From Burkholderia sp. OK233 (GTDB lineage Bacteria; Pseudomonadota; Gammaproteobacteria; Burkholderiales; Burkholderiaceae): DNA of 64,000 bases. The notes under the pieces were generated by a model. The model was not told the origin of the DNA and did not search any database. It was given only the letters and a program-made list of their open reading frames with translations. Position 1 is the stretch's first letter, and each line of letters begins with the position of its first letter. A program made the translations under genes and the position numbers. The stretch covers positions 4,030,001 through 4,094,000 of the forward strand of contig NZ_OCSR01000002.1 of NCBI RefSeq assembly GCF_900230185.1. The letters are read 5' to 3'. Shown here in pieces: positions 16,852-26,446 of this stretch.

Positions 16852-19371
16852 CTAGAACTCGAGCGTCGATAGCAAAGAGACCTGACGTGCGTTGCCAACC
16901 GACACGAAGTACTTGTTCACGCTCGACGGGTAGTAAGTCTTGTTGAACAGATTCTTCACGTTGAGCTGGAACGACAGGTGGCGATTGCCCAGTTTCGTCT
17001 CATACGTGGCGAAGGCGTCGGCGACGGTGTAGGCGGGCAGCGTGAAGCTGTTCGCCGAATCGCCCGGGCGCGTGCCGACGTAATGCGCGCCGGCACCGAC
17101 TCGCAACTGATCGCCGCCGAAGATCGTGCCGAAGTCGTACACCGCCGCAAGCGATGCGGTATTCTGCGGCGCATTCCACAAACGCTTGCCGGCGTAAAGC
17201 GGGTCCTCGGTAGTCTTCGCGTCGATGTACGCGTAGCTCGCGATCACGCTCCAGTGCTGACCGATCTGGCCAGCCACGTCAAGCTCCACGCCGCGCGAAC
17301 GCGCCTTGCCAGCTGTGCGCCAGTCGGTCTGCTTGGTGGTGTCGTTGTACTGCTGAACCAGCACGTTCTTCTTGTCGATATTGAACAACGCCAGCGTGCC
17401 GCTCAGGCCGTTGGGCATCGCTACTTTGGCGCCGAGCTCCCACGAGGTGGCTTCCTCAGGCAGCACCGATGAATCGATTACCACGCCCGAAGACAACGGC
17501 GCGATTGTCGAAGTCGGCTTGAGCGACTGCGTATAGCTGCCGTATAGCGACACCGTGTCGGTCCATTTGTAAACCACGCCCGCGCGTGGCAGCCATCTGG
17601 TGCCGTTAATGTCGGTATTGACGACAAATGGCCGGCCCTTTCCCGCAATCTGGTTGTAGCTCAGAAAACGCGCGCCCCCAATCAGAATCCACTTGTCGGT
17701 GAGGTGCAAACTGTCCTGGAAGAAGAGCGAACGGTCGTGCAGCGTGTCGGTCTGATCGCTGTCGCTCGCCGATACCGTGGTCGACGGGCTCTCCAGTCCA
17801 TAGACAGGGTTGAAATAGTTGAACGGATATTTCGTGGCCTGGCGTAGCAGGTCCTTGCGATAGATGCGGCGGTATTCGTCATCGACGCCGACCTGCAAAT
17901 CGTTGCGCAAACCGGCAATGTCGAAATGGCCGTCCACATAGGCGATCGCGTAGCTGTCCGTGCTGAGCGCGCCATGCGTCGCATCGTTGCTGCGCGATAC
18001 GGCGCCGGTCGTACTGTTGATGCCTTGCACACGCAACTGGCCCGCATCGTAGGTCTCGCGGTTGTAGCTGTAGCCGAAATGCGCCTTCCAGTTGGCGTTG
18101 ATCTGATGGTCAACGCTGATCTGCGCGAGATGCGATTCGCCGTCCATTTCGTTGAACGGTTCGTCGAGACGTTCGCGGCTGGAGATGGCGAGCGGCTTGT
18201 TGGTCTTCGGGTCGAGCGCCGTGCCGCGGTCGAACGGATAGAGAAACTTGCGGTATTCATACGACACCACGACCTGCGTATCGCGTCCGTACCACGCGAG
18301 CGACGGCGCCACGAGCGTCTCGCGATGCTCGCCGAAGTTGCGCCAGTATTGCTCGTCGGTCTGATCGACAACCAGCCGGTAGGCAAGGCCGGAGTCGCCG
18401 ATCGGCCCGGTCGTATCGAGCGTCGCGCCCGCCCCATTGCGGCCGTGTCCGTAGGTCGAGCCAAGCACGGAGATCGCGTGATAGGGTTGGAGCAAGGGCT
18501 GCTTGCTCACCACGTTGACGACGCCGCCCGGGTCCATGATCCCGTACAGCAGCGAAGTCGGGCCTTTGAGCACTTCGACGCTTTCAGCGGCCGCGTTCAG
18601 CGCGCGCCCCTGCACGAGCGGCATGCCGTTGTGCATGATCGAACCGTCGCGATTGCCGCCGAAGCCGCGCTTGAGCAAGGTGTCCTGCGTGCCGGCCAGC
18701 GTATTGCCTTGCACGATGCCGCTCACGTTCGCGAGTGCGTCGTCCAGATTACGCGGACGTTGGTCGCGCAATACCTGGGCCGGCACGATGTTGACGGCCT
18801 GGGCCGTGTCGAGCACCGGTGTGTCCGAACGCGTCACCACCGCGTCGACAGGTGGCCGGTAGCTACCGGCTTTCACGGTCGACGAACTGACGGTCACGGC
18901 GGGGAGGGTGGCGTCGTGCGCGTTGCTGTTGTCCGCCGACGGTTCAGCGCGCTGCACGAGCGTGTAGCTGCCATTCGACTGTTGCACCGCGCCGAGCCCC
19001 GTGCCGCGCAGGATTCGATCGAAACCTTGCCGTACGTCGTAATCACCGCGCAGGCCGTCACTCATGCGCCCGGCCGTCAGATCTGCCGGAAACGACAGCA
19101 GCAGTCCGCTCTCCCGCCCGAAGCGATTGAGCGCCGCTTCGAGCGGGCCAGCCGGAATGTCGTAGCTCTTGCGCGCCGACGCCTCTACGGCGGATGACAC
19201 ATCGGCTGCCAGCGCGACGTTGAACGGCAGTCCCGCCGAGATCAGCGCGGCCGTTGCAATATGCCGTGCGAAGTGTGCCGGCTGCCGTACGCGCAAAGTG
19301 CCACGACTGCCACGGCTGCTGCAGTTGCCCCAAGCGCCATTGCCGGCTCCGGTCTTTCGATGCTGTCCCAT
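16852..19371 (-). CDS. TonB-dependent siderophore receptor with signalling (STN) domain
   Basis: 839 aa from the ATG at 19371; a GTG at 19446 in the same frame is an alternative. Signal peptide about residues 37-56 after a long basic leader. STN domain about 68-130 (SYDIPAGPLEAALNRFGRESG), plug domain about 175-290, then a 22-strand barrel ending in the terminal phenylalanine of STLEF. The STN domain passes the ligand signal to FecR in the periplasm. It follows fecI-fecR genes in the same direction, so it is a FpvA/FecA-type self-regulated receptor. Its ligand cannot be read from sequence. Confidence 0.92.
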   Translation of the reverse strand: MGQHRKTGAGNGAWGNCSSRGSRGTLRVRQPAHFARHIATAALISAGLPFNVALAADVSSAVEASARKSYDIPAGPLEAALNRFGRESGLLLSFPADLTAGRMSDGLRGDYDVRQGFDRILRGTGLGAVQQSNGSYTLVQRAEPSADNSNAHDATLPAVTVSSSTVKAGSYRPPVDAVVTRSDTPVLDTAQAVNIVPAQVLRDQRPRNLDDALANVSGIVQGNTLAGTQDTLLKRGFGGNRDGSIMHNGMPLVQGRALNAAAESVEVLKGPTSLLYGIMDPGGVVNVVSKQPLLQPYHAISVLGSTYGHGRNGAGATLDTTGPIGDSGLAYRLVVDQTDEQYWRNFGEHRETLVAPSLAWYGRDTQVVVSYEYRKFLYPFDRGTALDPKTNKPLAISSRERLDEPFNEMDGESHLAQISVDHQINANWKAHFGYSYNRETYDAGQLRVQGINSTTGAVSRSNDATHGALSTDSYAIAYVDGHFDIAGLRNDLQVGVDDEYRRIYRKDLLRQATKYPFNYFNPVYGLESPSTTVSASDSDQTDTLHDRSLFFQDSLHLTDKWILIGGARFLSYNQIAGKGRPFVVNTDINGTRWLPRAGVVYKWTDTVSLYGSYTQSLKPTSTIAPLSSGVVIDSSVLPEEATSWELGAKVAMPNGLSGTLALFNIDKKNVLVQQYNDTTKQTDWRTAGKARSRGVELDVAGQIGQHWSVIASYAYIDAKTTEDPLYAGKRLWNAPQNTASLAAVYDFGTIFGGDQLRVGAGAHYVGTRPGDSANSFTLPAYTVADAFATYETKLGNRHLSFQLNVKNLFNKTYYPSSVNKYFVSVGNARQVSLLSTLEF

Positions 19372-19487
19372 GTTCAAAGCTCGCAGGAAGGTAGACGATG
19401 TGTTGCTCTCATCTCCCTTGTCACGCGAGATTCGAAAACAGCTCACAACAGGCGAAAAAATTTCGGCGCCAGTAGCGCGTGCCGGGT

Positions 19488-20510
19488 TCAGGCACGCGCC
19501 GCGCGCACGGTGGCCCAGTAGCGCGTGAAGAATACGACCTCGACCGGCATGGTTCTCGCGAGGGTGTCGAGCACGCGGTCGGTGTCGGCGAGCGGGTAGG
19601 TGCCCGAGAGCCGCAAACCGGCTATTGAGGGATCGCAGCCCAGATGCCCCGCGCGGTAGCGGTCGAGTTCATTCACGAAGTCGCCGAGCCGCATGCCACT
19701 CGCGACGATCAGGCCATCCGTCCACGCCGCGTCGTTCTCGCTGATCGGTTCGAGCGCGCTGACGTCGTCGCGCGTAAAGCGGGCGCGTTGGCCGGCATGG
19801 ACGACCGGCGCGAGGCCGGGCGCATCGAATGGGCTGATCCGCACGGCGCCTTCGAACACATCGAGGCGGCAGAGCGCGCTCTGCTGTCTGACGGCGAAGC
19901 GCGTGCCCAAGGGCTGCAAACTGCCTTGCGCGGTCTCGACGATGAACGGCCGCCGCTCACGGTCGCTGTGACCGGTCACGATCATGATTTCACCTTTGAT
20001 CAGGCCCACACGCCGCTCGCTGTTGCTGAAACGGATATCGACAGCACTGTCGGTGTTCAGCGTCAGACGGGTGCCGTCGGCAAGCGTCATGGTGCGGCGC
20101 TCGCCGAGTGCGGTACGTGCATCCGCGCTCCATGCGCGCCACGGCACGTGTTCACCCGCAATCCATGTCGCGCCGCCGGCGAACAGCAGGGTTGCGAGAA
20201 CTTTGACACTCGCGCGGCGCTTCGCCGAGCCGGGACGCGTCAGCGCAGCGCGTGCGGCCGCCGTGCCGCTTACGCCAGCGCCTGCGTTACCCGTGGTTGC
20301 TTCAGCGAGGCCCCGGAAGCGGCTGCTGACGCTGCAGATGTGTTGCCACGCACGCTCATGATCAGGATGTTCGGCGCACCAGCGTGCCAGTGCGAGTTGC
20401 TGCGCGCGCGTGTTGTCGCCGGATTGCAGTTCCATCCACCACTCCACGGCACGGCGGGCGATGTGCTGCGGAATATCGGGTCGCGCGCTCGCGTTCATCC
20501 GTCGATCCAT
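19488..20510 (-). CDS. FecR-family anti-sigma/signal-transducing protein
   Basis: 340 aa. The start at 20510 overlaps the sigma-factor stop by one base (TGATG), which argues for coupling; an ATG four codons later is possible. N-terminal cytoplasmic DUF4880-like domain (ARRAVEWWMELQSGD), one membrane segment about residues 115-135, a periplasmic FecR domain (GERRTMTLADGTRLTLNTDS onward), and a C-terminal part that should contact the receptor STN domain. It transmits receptor occupancy to the sigma factor encoded just upstream. Confidence 0.9.
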   Translation of the reverse strand: MDRRMNASARPDIPQHIARRAVEWWMELQSGDNTRAQQLALARWCAEHPDHERAWQHICSVSSRFRGLAEATTGNAGAGVSGTAAARAALTRPGSAKRRASVKVLATLLFAGGATWIAGEHVPWRAWSADARTALGERRTMTLADGTRLTLNTDSAVDIRFSNSERRVGLIKGEIMIVTGHSDRERRPFIVETAQGSLQPLGTRFAVRQQSALCRLDVFEGAVRISPFDAPGLAPVVHAGQRARFTRDDVSALEPISENDAAWTDGLIVASGMRLGDFVNELDRYRAGHLGCDPSIAGLRLSGTYPLADTDRVLDTLARTMPVEVVFFTRYWATVRAARA

Positions 20511-21022
20511 CAGGTCGCGCTGAGCGCAAAGAAACATTGCGCGCCAGCGCGCACCAGATGGCGTTTCACGGTCGAGACGGAAAGCTTCAGTTGTGCGGCG
20601 ATCTCGGCATGGCTCAAGCCGTCGAGCTGGGCCAACAGAAACGCACGCTTGACGGCGACCGGCAGCCGCTCCAGCAGATTGTCGATTTCACACAGCGCTT
20701 CGAGAAGCAGCGCACGGTCTTCAGGCGAGGGCGCAAAACTTTCGGGGGCAAGTGCCAATGCTTCCAGATAGGCGCGCTCGATCTGCTCGCGACGCCAGTA
20801 GTTGGCTATCACGCGTTGCGCGACCGTCGTCAGGAACGCACGCGGTTCTTCCAGGGCGAGCGGTTCATCGCGGGCGAGCAGACGCACGAACGTGTCGTGC
20901 GCAAGGTCGGCCGCACGATGCGCGCAGCCGAGCTTCTTACGCAGCCATGCATGGAGCCAGCCGTGATGATTGCTGTAGAGCGCCCGCATCTCGTGATGCA
21001 GGGCCGATTCGTTTGCCGCCAT
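20510..21022 (-). CDS. ECF sigma factor, FecI-like
   Basis: 170 aa. Region 2 (HGWLHAWLRKKLGCAHRAADLAHDTFVRLLARD, then RAFLTTVAQRVIANYWRR) and region 4 (ERLPVAVKRAFLLAQLDGLSHAEIAAQLKLSVSTVKRHLVRA) are both complete. It should direct transcription of the downstream receptor and probably of its own operon. A Fur-box-like site lies 46 bases upstream, so iron repression of the whole module is expected. Confidence 0.93.
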   Translation of the reverse strand: MAANESALHHEMRALYSNHHGWLHAWLRKKLGCAHRAADLAHDTFVRLLARDEPLALEEPRAFLTTVAQRVIANYWRREQIERAYLEALALAPESFAPSPEDRALLLEALCEIDNLLERLPVAVKRAFLLAQLDGLSHAEIAAQLKLSVSTVKRHLVRAGAQCFFALSAT

Positions 21023-21067
21023 GGCCTACTGAGCGCGCCGGACCGAGGGAAGCGACGCTTTTGTAAA

Positions 21068-21082
21068 TGAGAATGATTCGCA
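21068..21082. promoter_or_regulatory. Fur box upstream of the first FecI-type sigma gene
   Basis: TGAGAATGATTCGCA matches the 7-1-7 Fur consensus TGATAAT-N-ATTATCA at 11 of 14 arm positions. It lies in an AT-richer patch 46 bases before the sigma-factor start on the minus strand, where it would cover the promoter. The same TGAGAAT half-site recurs at the second sigma gene (31879). Confidence 0.75.
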
Positions 21083-21128
21083 TCATAGCATGGCGAAATG
21101 TAAGGAGGAAATGAGAAGGTGCCCGGTG

Positions 21129-21299
21129 CTATGACCGGTCGCGGTTACGGGCTCGCGTGGCGCCCGTGATCACCGCGAGGCCGAGCATGATCACGGCCAC
21201 GATCGCGATCGTATGTTGTGCGACATGCAGCGCCATCAAACCCCACGCCACGCCACCTATCAGAATGATCCAACCGACGAGATAAATGAGCAGGGTCAT
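21129..21299 (-). CDS. Small two-helix membrane protein
   Basis: 56 aa starting MTLLIYLVGWIILIGGVAWG, with AAAAGGAG as a strong ribosome binding site; the longer reading to 21425 is an artefact. Two hydrophobic segments (about residues 3-22 and 28-46) are separated by a short HVAQH loop, and the tail is basic (RARNRDRS). This size and layout match small inner-membrane proteins of unknown function common in Burkholderia. It is monocistronic and not obviously linked to its neighbours. Confidence 0.75.
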   Translation of the reverse strand: MTLLIYLVGWIILIGGVAWGLMALHVAQHTIAIVAVIMLGLAVITGATRARNRDRS

Positions 21300-21515
21300 C
21301 GTTTTTCTCCTTTTCGTTCGACGGACGGGACCAGCTTGCCTGCTATGGAAAGCGTTACCGGTCGCCCCGACTGGGCCGTTGCAGTCGCGTGCCCGAACTG
21401 GCTTGCAGACGGGCGAATCCGGCACATGCGATCAACGGGTCTATCGAGCAGCAGATTTCGCGCCTGGGGTCGATGCATCCGCTGTTTCAGGCTGGTAACG
21501 ATGGCGGACTGGGAT

Positions 21516-22739
21516 TCAGACGACCCACCACGCGAGCAGTGCCGTGAGCAGCACCACGGCCCATGAAGGTAGGCTCCACCAGCCGAGCAACGCGAGCGCC
21601 ACAATGACCAGGGCGAAATCGCGCCCACTGTGCACCGCGCTCGTCCATACGGGATCGTACAACGCAGCGAGCAGAATGCCGACCACGGCAGCGTTGATGC
21701 CGGCCATCGCCCGGCGCATCGACGCGAATGCCCGCAGTTCGCCCCATAGCGGCAACGCCGCGCCGACCAGCAGAAACGACGGCAGAAAAATTGCAACTGT
21801 GGCGATCAGCGCACCGGTTATGCCCGCCGGATAACCGGTGCTGGCGGCGCCTAGAAACGCCGCGAAAGTGAACAGCGGCCCCGGTATCGCCTGGGCTGCA
21901 CTGTAGCCGGCCATGAAAGAATTGGCCGAGAGCCAGCCGCGCGGCACGACGACCGCTTCCAGCAAAGGCAGCACGACATGGCCGCCGCCGAACACCAGCG
22001 AGCCGACCCGGTAGAACGCCGCGAACAGGTCGAGTGGATACCTATGCAGCAAGGCGGCCGCGGCCGGCAAGCCGAAGAGCAGCAGCCCAAAGATGGTGAG
22101 GCAAAGAAGGGCGCCGGTCTTTGTGCCGGGCATGCCGAGCGGCGCACGTGGCACTTCAGTCGACGATTTGAGAAGGAGGGCGCCAGCGATGCCCGCCACG
22201 ACGATCGATGCGATCTGCCCGTAAGTTGCGCCGAGCACGATCACCGCGATGGCCGACGCCGCCGCGATCGTGACACGTGCGCGGTCGGGGCACAGTGTGC
22301 GTCCCATCGACCAGACCGCCTGCGCAACGACGGCGACCGCTGCGAGCTTGAGGCCGCGCAGCAAATGAAGCCCGTTCGCCTCTGCCAGATGGGTGAAACC
22401 GTAGGCAAACGCGACCATCAACAACACCGACGGCAGCGTAAAGCCGAGCCAGGCCGCTAGCGCACCCGCGATGCCGCCACGAAAACGGCCGATCGCGATA
22501 CCGACCTGGCTGCTACCGGGCCCCGGCAGAAACTGACACAGCGCGACCAGATCGCTAAACGTGTGCTCGTCGAGCCAACGGCGGCGCTTGACGAACTCGT
22601 CGCGAAAGTAGCCGAGATGGGCGGCAGGGCCGCCGAACGAGGTCAGGCCGAGCCGCAGGAAAATGCAGAAGAGCGTCCATGGCGAACTGTGTGCGGGCAG
22701 GTCGAGGGACGTGTCGGATTCCGCGTTGTGCATGGACAT
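21516..22739 (-). CDS. chrA: Chromate transporter, ChrA family
   Basis: About 407 aa; ATGs at 22739 and 22733 are both plausible, and upstream initiation at a GTG (22748) is possible. It is the long two-domain form. The N-terminal half has FLRLGLTSFGGPAAHLGYF and FLPGPGSSQVGIAIG; the C-terminal half repeats this as FYRVGSLVFGGGHVVLPLL and AIPGPLFTFAAFLGA. About ten membrane helices. It expels chromate by ion-coupled transport. No chrB regulator is adjacent. Confidence 0.92.
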   Translation of the reverse strand: MSMHNAESDTSLDLPAHSSPWTLFCIFLRLGLTSFGGPAAHLGYFRDEFVKRRRWLDEHTFSDLVALCQFLPGPGSSQVGIAIGRFRGGIAGALAAWLGFTLPSVLLMVAFAYGFTHLAEANGLHLLRGLKLAAVAVVAQAVWSMGRTLCPDRARVTIAAASAIAVIVLGATYGQIASIVVAGIAGALLLKSSTEVPRAPLGMPGTKTGALLCLTIFGLLLFGLPAAAALLHRYPLDLFAAFYRVGSLVFGGGHVVLPLLEAVVVPRGWLSANSFMAGYSAAQAIPGPLFTFAAFLGAASTGYPAGITGALIATVAIFLPSFLLVGAALPLWGELRAFASMRRAMAGINAAVVGILLAALYDPVWTSAVHSGRDFALVIVALALLGWWSLPSWAVVLLTALLAWWVV

Positions 22740-22752
22740 GTTCCACACCCGC

Positions 22753-23211
22753 TTACAGCAAGGATTTCCCCTGGGCGAGAATCTTGTCGCAGACCTGCTT
22801 CGTGACCTGTTCCTTCAAGCCGCTGCCGCTCAGGTCCAACTGCTTGCCGTCGCCGCTGCTCAGGATGCCCTTGGCGCCGTCGGTATAGCCGCTGTCAGAC
22901 GAGGCCGAACTGGAGCCGCCCGGCAGTTTGCTCATCAGCGAGTCCTTGACCGAAGACGCGCTGTTGCCGCTGAGATAGTTGTTCTTGATGCAGAACTCCA
23001 GCACACCCGCGACGTCGCTGGTGCTGCCAGACGTTAATGACTGGCCTGACAAGGCGCTGCCCATGCTGCCGAGGCTCCCGAGGCCGCCGGACGATCCACC
23101 ACCCGAGCCCTGGTTGAGCAGGTTACCGAGCTGCGCCTGGGCGGCCGGGACAGGGAGCAATACTGCGATCAGAATCCCCGTAGCTGCGATGCGATACGTG
23201 CGTACTTTCAT
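22753..23211 (-). CDS. Secreted DUF2501 protein
   Basis: 152 aa with a signal peptide ending AAQAQ (about residue 27). The mature part begins LGNLLNQGSGGGSSGG, is rich in Gly and Ser, and carries the conserved VAGVLEFCIKNNYLSG and KEQVTKQVCDKILAQG blocks with two cysteines. This is the DUF2501 family (E. coli YjjA-like), periplasmic and of unknown function. AAGGAGTT is the ribosome binding site. The stop lies 13 bases before the chrA start. Confidence 0.85.
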   Translation of the reverse strand: MKVRTYRIAATGILIAVLLPVPAAQAQLGNLLNQGSGGGSSGGLGSLGSMGSALSGQSLTSGSTSDVAGVLEFCIKNNYLSGNSASSVKDSLMSKLPGGSSSASSDSGYTDGAKGILSSGDGKQLDLSGSGLKEQVTKQVCDKILAQGKSLL

Positions 23212-23301
23212 ACTCGAACTCCTTCTGCTGGCTGGAAGTGCTCTCTACTATAGTGCCTTTCAGACGGACGGCAGACGGGGTTGTCATGTTAAATGTTGTC
23301 A

Positions 23302-23612
23302 TGCGTGATGGATATGCTGCGGCGGTCTCCAGAGACGCAAAGCATCACCTGATCGTTGAACATGAGGTGACCAATGTTGGCAACGATCACGGTCAACTCA
23401 GCAAGATTGCGTGAGCACCAGGGCCGCAATCGGCAAGCCAAAACTAAAGGTGCTGGCCGATCGTGGCTACTTCAGTGGTCCGGAAATTCTCGCCTGTCAT
23501 ACGGAGGCATCACGGCCTACGTGCCTGAACCGCTGACCTCTGCATCGCGGAAAAAAGGTCTCCTCACAAAAGCCGACTTCGTCTGCATCGCGAAAGACAA
23601 CGAATGCACATC
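23302..23612 (+). pseudogene. Decayed IS1182-like transposase fragment
   Basis: Translation gives DAKHHLIVEHEVTNVGNDHGQLSKIA then a stop, next GKPKLKVLADRGYFSGPEILACHTE, and after a one-base shift ITAYVPEPLTSASRKKGLLTKADFVCIAKDNE. These blocks are the central DDE region of IS1182-type transposases. At least one stop and one frameshift break the frame, and both gene ends are missing, so the fragment cannot be active. Confidence 0.8.
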
Positions 23613-23635
23613 GGAAACAGCGTGTTTCCGATGTC

Positions 23636-24553
23636 TTACGTGCCGTCGGTCGCCGCCTGCTCCTCGCGCGCGTATTGTGAAGGTGGCCGCCCGACGTGCC
23701 GCGTGAAGGCGACGCTGAAGGTGCTGGCGGAGCTGTAGCCAACGCGCTGTGCAACCTCGGCGACGCGGCCTTCATTACGGCGTAACAGGTCCTTCGCGAG
23801 CGCCATGCGCCACGTGAGCAAATATTCCATGGGCGCCACCCCGACCGCGCGGTTGAAGCGTTCAAAGAAGGTTGAGCGCGACAGTGCGGCCTCTTTCGCG
23901 AGTTCAGCAACCGTCCATGCGCGGGTAGGGTGTTCGTGCATCACGCGGATCGCGGCCGCGAGGCGGGCATCGGACAGCCCGCGAACCAGGCCCGGTGACG
24001 CAGTCGTTTCCGCCGTGGACCGCAGCGCCTCAATGAGCAGCACTTCCAGCAGTCGTGACAGCACGACCTCGCGCGCAGGCCGCTGCTCGCGTGATTCATC
24101 CCGTACAAGTTGAACGAGAGTGGCTAGCCGCTCTACGCCGCGGACATGCACGATTTGCGGTAGCAACGAAACCAGCAGGGATGCATCGGGTGAACCGAAG
24201 CTGCAGTGGCCGACCATCATTCGCAAATCGACAGGGCTGTCCGGCTCCCCGATTCTGAATTCATTGTTGCCAAGCGCGATCGGCGCCAGCGTTTCAACAC
24301 CCGGCGGTGGCGGCACGAGGCTGGACATTGCCACGCCGTAGGCCGCGGGAATCAGCACGAAATCTCCCGAGACGACCTCGATGGGCTCGTGTCCGTCGAT
24401 CGCCATGCGGCACGCGCCCTCGAGGATCACGTAGTAGAGCGGCTGACCGCTATCCGAGCGGCGAACGCGCCATGGGCCCGCGCCCAGAACCAGTTTGGAA
24501 AACCGCGCGCCCGGCTGCAGCAGCGTCACGACTTCGGCCAACGGGTCGATCAT
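23636..24553 (-). CDS. AraC-family regulator with cupin sensor domain
   Basis: 305 aa. The N-terminal cupin-like AraC-binding domain (about residues 1-170, with ILEGACRMAIDGHEPIEVVSGDFVLIP) probably senses a small molecule. The C-terminal AraC DNA-binding domain (about 205-298) shows two helix-turn-helix units: WTVAELAKEAALSRSTFFERF and RVAEVAQRVGYSSASTFSVAF. It is divergent from an SDR gene across 103 bases and probably controls the two SDR genes; regulators of this type often sit next to such oxidoreductases. Confidence 0.9.
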   Translation of the reverse strand: MIDPLAEVVTLLQPGARFSKLVLGAGPWRVRRSDSGQPLYYVILEGACRMAIDGHEPIEVVSGDFVLIPAAYGVAMSSLVPPPPGVETLAPIALGNNEFRIGEPDSPVDLRMMVGHCSFGSPDASLLVSLLPQIVHVRGVERLATLVQLVRDESREQRPAREVVLSRLLEVLLIEALRSTAETTASPGLVRGLSDARLAAAIRVMHEHPTRAWTVAELAKEAALSRSTFFERFNRAVGVAPMEYLLTWRMALAKDLLRRNEGRVAEVAQRVGYSSASTFSVAFTRHVGRPPSQYAREEQAATDGT

Positions 24554-24656
24554 CGCCGGACTCCTGCGAATGAAATTTGGATTCTAGATTGTAGCGAGTA
24601 CGGTCGCGGCGGTCTATCGTAGGGTCATACGCAAACCCCCTCACACAGGAGTTCTC

Positions 24657-25406
24657 ATGAAAACTGTCATGATCACCGGCTGCTCGTCCGGATTTGGCCT
24701 CGAGATCGCTCGTTACTTTCTGTCCCGCGACTGGCAAGTCGTCGCCACGATGCGCACGCCGCGCGCTGACGTGCTGCCTCCTTCAGAGCGCTTGCGCGTG
24801 CTGGCGCTCGACGTCACAGATCCGGAAAGCATCCGCAAAGCAACCGAGGCGGCCGGCCCGATCGACGTGCTCGTCAACAACGCGGGCTTCGGCGCAGCGT
24901 CTCCCGCGGAACTGGTCCCGATGGCAACAGTGCGGGAAATTTTCGAGACCAACACCTTTGGCACGATCGCATTGACGCAGGCGGTGCTGCCCCAGTTTCG
25001 GCAGCGTAAGGCTGGCGTTGTCGTGAATGTCACGTCGAGCGTCACGCTGAGGGCGCTGCCTCTGATCGCGGCTTACAGCGCGAGCAAGGCTGCGGTTAAC
25101 GCATTTACCGAGTCCACGGCACTGGAGGTCGAGCCGTTCGGCGTGCGTGTTCGACTGGTGCTGCCGGGCCGCGCGCCCGACACCCGGTTTGGCGAGAATG
25201 CGCGGGCCCGCATACACGGCTTCGACCACCCGGCCTACGCCGATCTTGCCAGCAACGTTGTCGCGCGGCTGCAGGATACGTCTTCGCCGGTCACCCGGGC
25301 GCAGGACGTCGCCGAGGCCGTGTGGCGCGCGGCGACGGACCCGTCATCCCCAATGCGCATCCCGGCCGGCGCCGATGCCGAAGCATGGGCGACTGAGGTT
25401 CGTTGA
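24657..25406 (+). CDS. Short-chain dehydrogenase/reductase
   Basis: 249 aa, classical SDR. Cofactor motif TGCSSGFGLEIA (residues 6-17), NNAGFGA, and active site S in NVTSSVTLR with YSASK. ACAGGAG precedes the ATG. Substrate unknown. Divergent from the AraC regulator and followed 61 bases later by a second SDR gene, so the three genes probably form one regulated unit. Confidence 0.9.
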   Translation: MKTVMITGCSSGFGLEIARYFLSRDWQVVATMRTPRADVLPPSERLRVLALDVTDPESIRKATEAAGPIDVLVNNAGFGAASPAELVPMATVREIFETNTFGTIALTQAVLPQFRQRKAGVVVNVTSSVTLRALPLIAAYSASKAAVNAFTESTALEVEPFGVRVRLVLPGRAPDTRFGENARARIHGFDHPAYADLASNVVARLQDTSSPVTRAQDVAEAVWRAATDPSSPMRIPAGADAEAWATEVR

Positions 25407-25467
25407 CCGAGCGGCACGGATTGAACATGGCTTGTACTGGCGAGCGCATTACGATAAGGAGATTGCT

Positions 25468-26226
25468 ATGCACGACAAACCCGTTGCTCTCGTAACCGGG
25501 GCGAATCAAGGAATCGGTCTTCAGATTGCAAAGGATCTCGCGGCACGCGGCTTGACTGTGTTGGTAGGGTCGCGCAGCCTCGAACGCGGCAAGGCTGCGG
25601 CCACGGAAATTGGGCTGGGCGCGATCGCGCTCCAACTCGACGTGACGGATCAGGCTACGATCATATCTGCGGCGGAGCGCGTCCGAAACGAGTTTGGCCG
25701 CCTTGACGTGCTCATCCAGAACGCGGCCATCTCGAATACGAAGAAGCAGCCCGGTCAGTCCGTCGAGGAGTATGCAAAGACGACGCGCCCGAGCAACGTG
25801 GCTCTCGATGAAATGCGCGCAGTGTGGGACACGAACGTGTTCGGCGTGCTCGCTGTGTACCAAGCGATGCTGCCACTTTTGCGCAAGACGCCGGGCTCCC
25901 GCATCGTTAACGTGTCGAGTGGCGTTGGGTCGTTGACGACGAACTCGGACTCGGCCTTTCCCTACCGCGCGATCTTCGGCCCCGTCTACCCTGCGTCCAA
26001 GACGGCGCTCAACGCTTTGACGGTTGCCATGGCCATCGAACTTGAGCCAGAAGGTATCAAGGTCAATGCCGTCTCCCCAGGTTTTACAAGGACGAACCTC
26101 AACGGGTACGCGGGCACCGAGACCGTCGAGGAAGGCGCTCGCGAGGCGGTGCGCGTTGCGCTGCTGGGTCCGGACGGCCCCACAGGGACGTTCACGCGCT
26201 GGGAAGGGGAAACGATCCCATGGTGA
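25468..26226 (+). CDS. Short-chain dehydrogenase/reductase, second copy
   Basis: 252 aa from the ATG at 25468, preceded by ATAAGGAGA; the open frame reaches further upstream inside the previous gene but lacks SDR similarity there. Motifs: TGANQGIGLQIA (residues 9-20), NAAI, S in VNVSSGVGS and YPASK. The carbonyl-reductase-like loop between Ser and Tyr is long. It shares little sequence with the first SDR beyond family motifs, so this is not a recent duplication. Confidence 0.9.
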   Translation: MHDKPVALVTGANQGIGLQIAKDLAARGLTVLVGSRSLERGKAAATEIGLGAIALQLDVTDQATIISAAERVRNEFGRLDVLIQNAAISNTKKQPGQSVEEYAKTTRPSNVALDEMRAVWDTNVFGVLAVYQAMLPLLRKTPGSRIVNVSSGVGSLTTNSDSAFPYRAIFGPVYPASKTALNALTVAMAIELEPEGIKVNAVSPGFTRTNLNGYAGTETVEEGAREAVRVALLGPDGPTGTFTRWEGETIPW

Positions 26227-26446
26227 TTTAGGTCTGGTGCGCGTCTTCGAAGGGATCGATGGATTGGGTCGGAGCGCATGAAACCGGGCCGTTCGCCTGA
26301 GCCTTGGTCACAGCGTTAATAAAACAGGGTACCCGTTTGTGTTTGTACCAGTCCAAAAAGTAGTCAGAATGCATGCCGTTACATGGCATTTCGTGAAGCC
26401 GCGCCGTGGCTCTATCAACAGGTAGATGTTCAATGTAAGCTCTCCG

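Noticed and set aside
17926..19197. 423-aa plus-strand frame opposite the first TonB receptor
   Set aside because: Shadow frame; the minus-strand receptor has clear STN, plug and barrel features.
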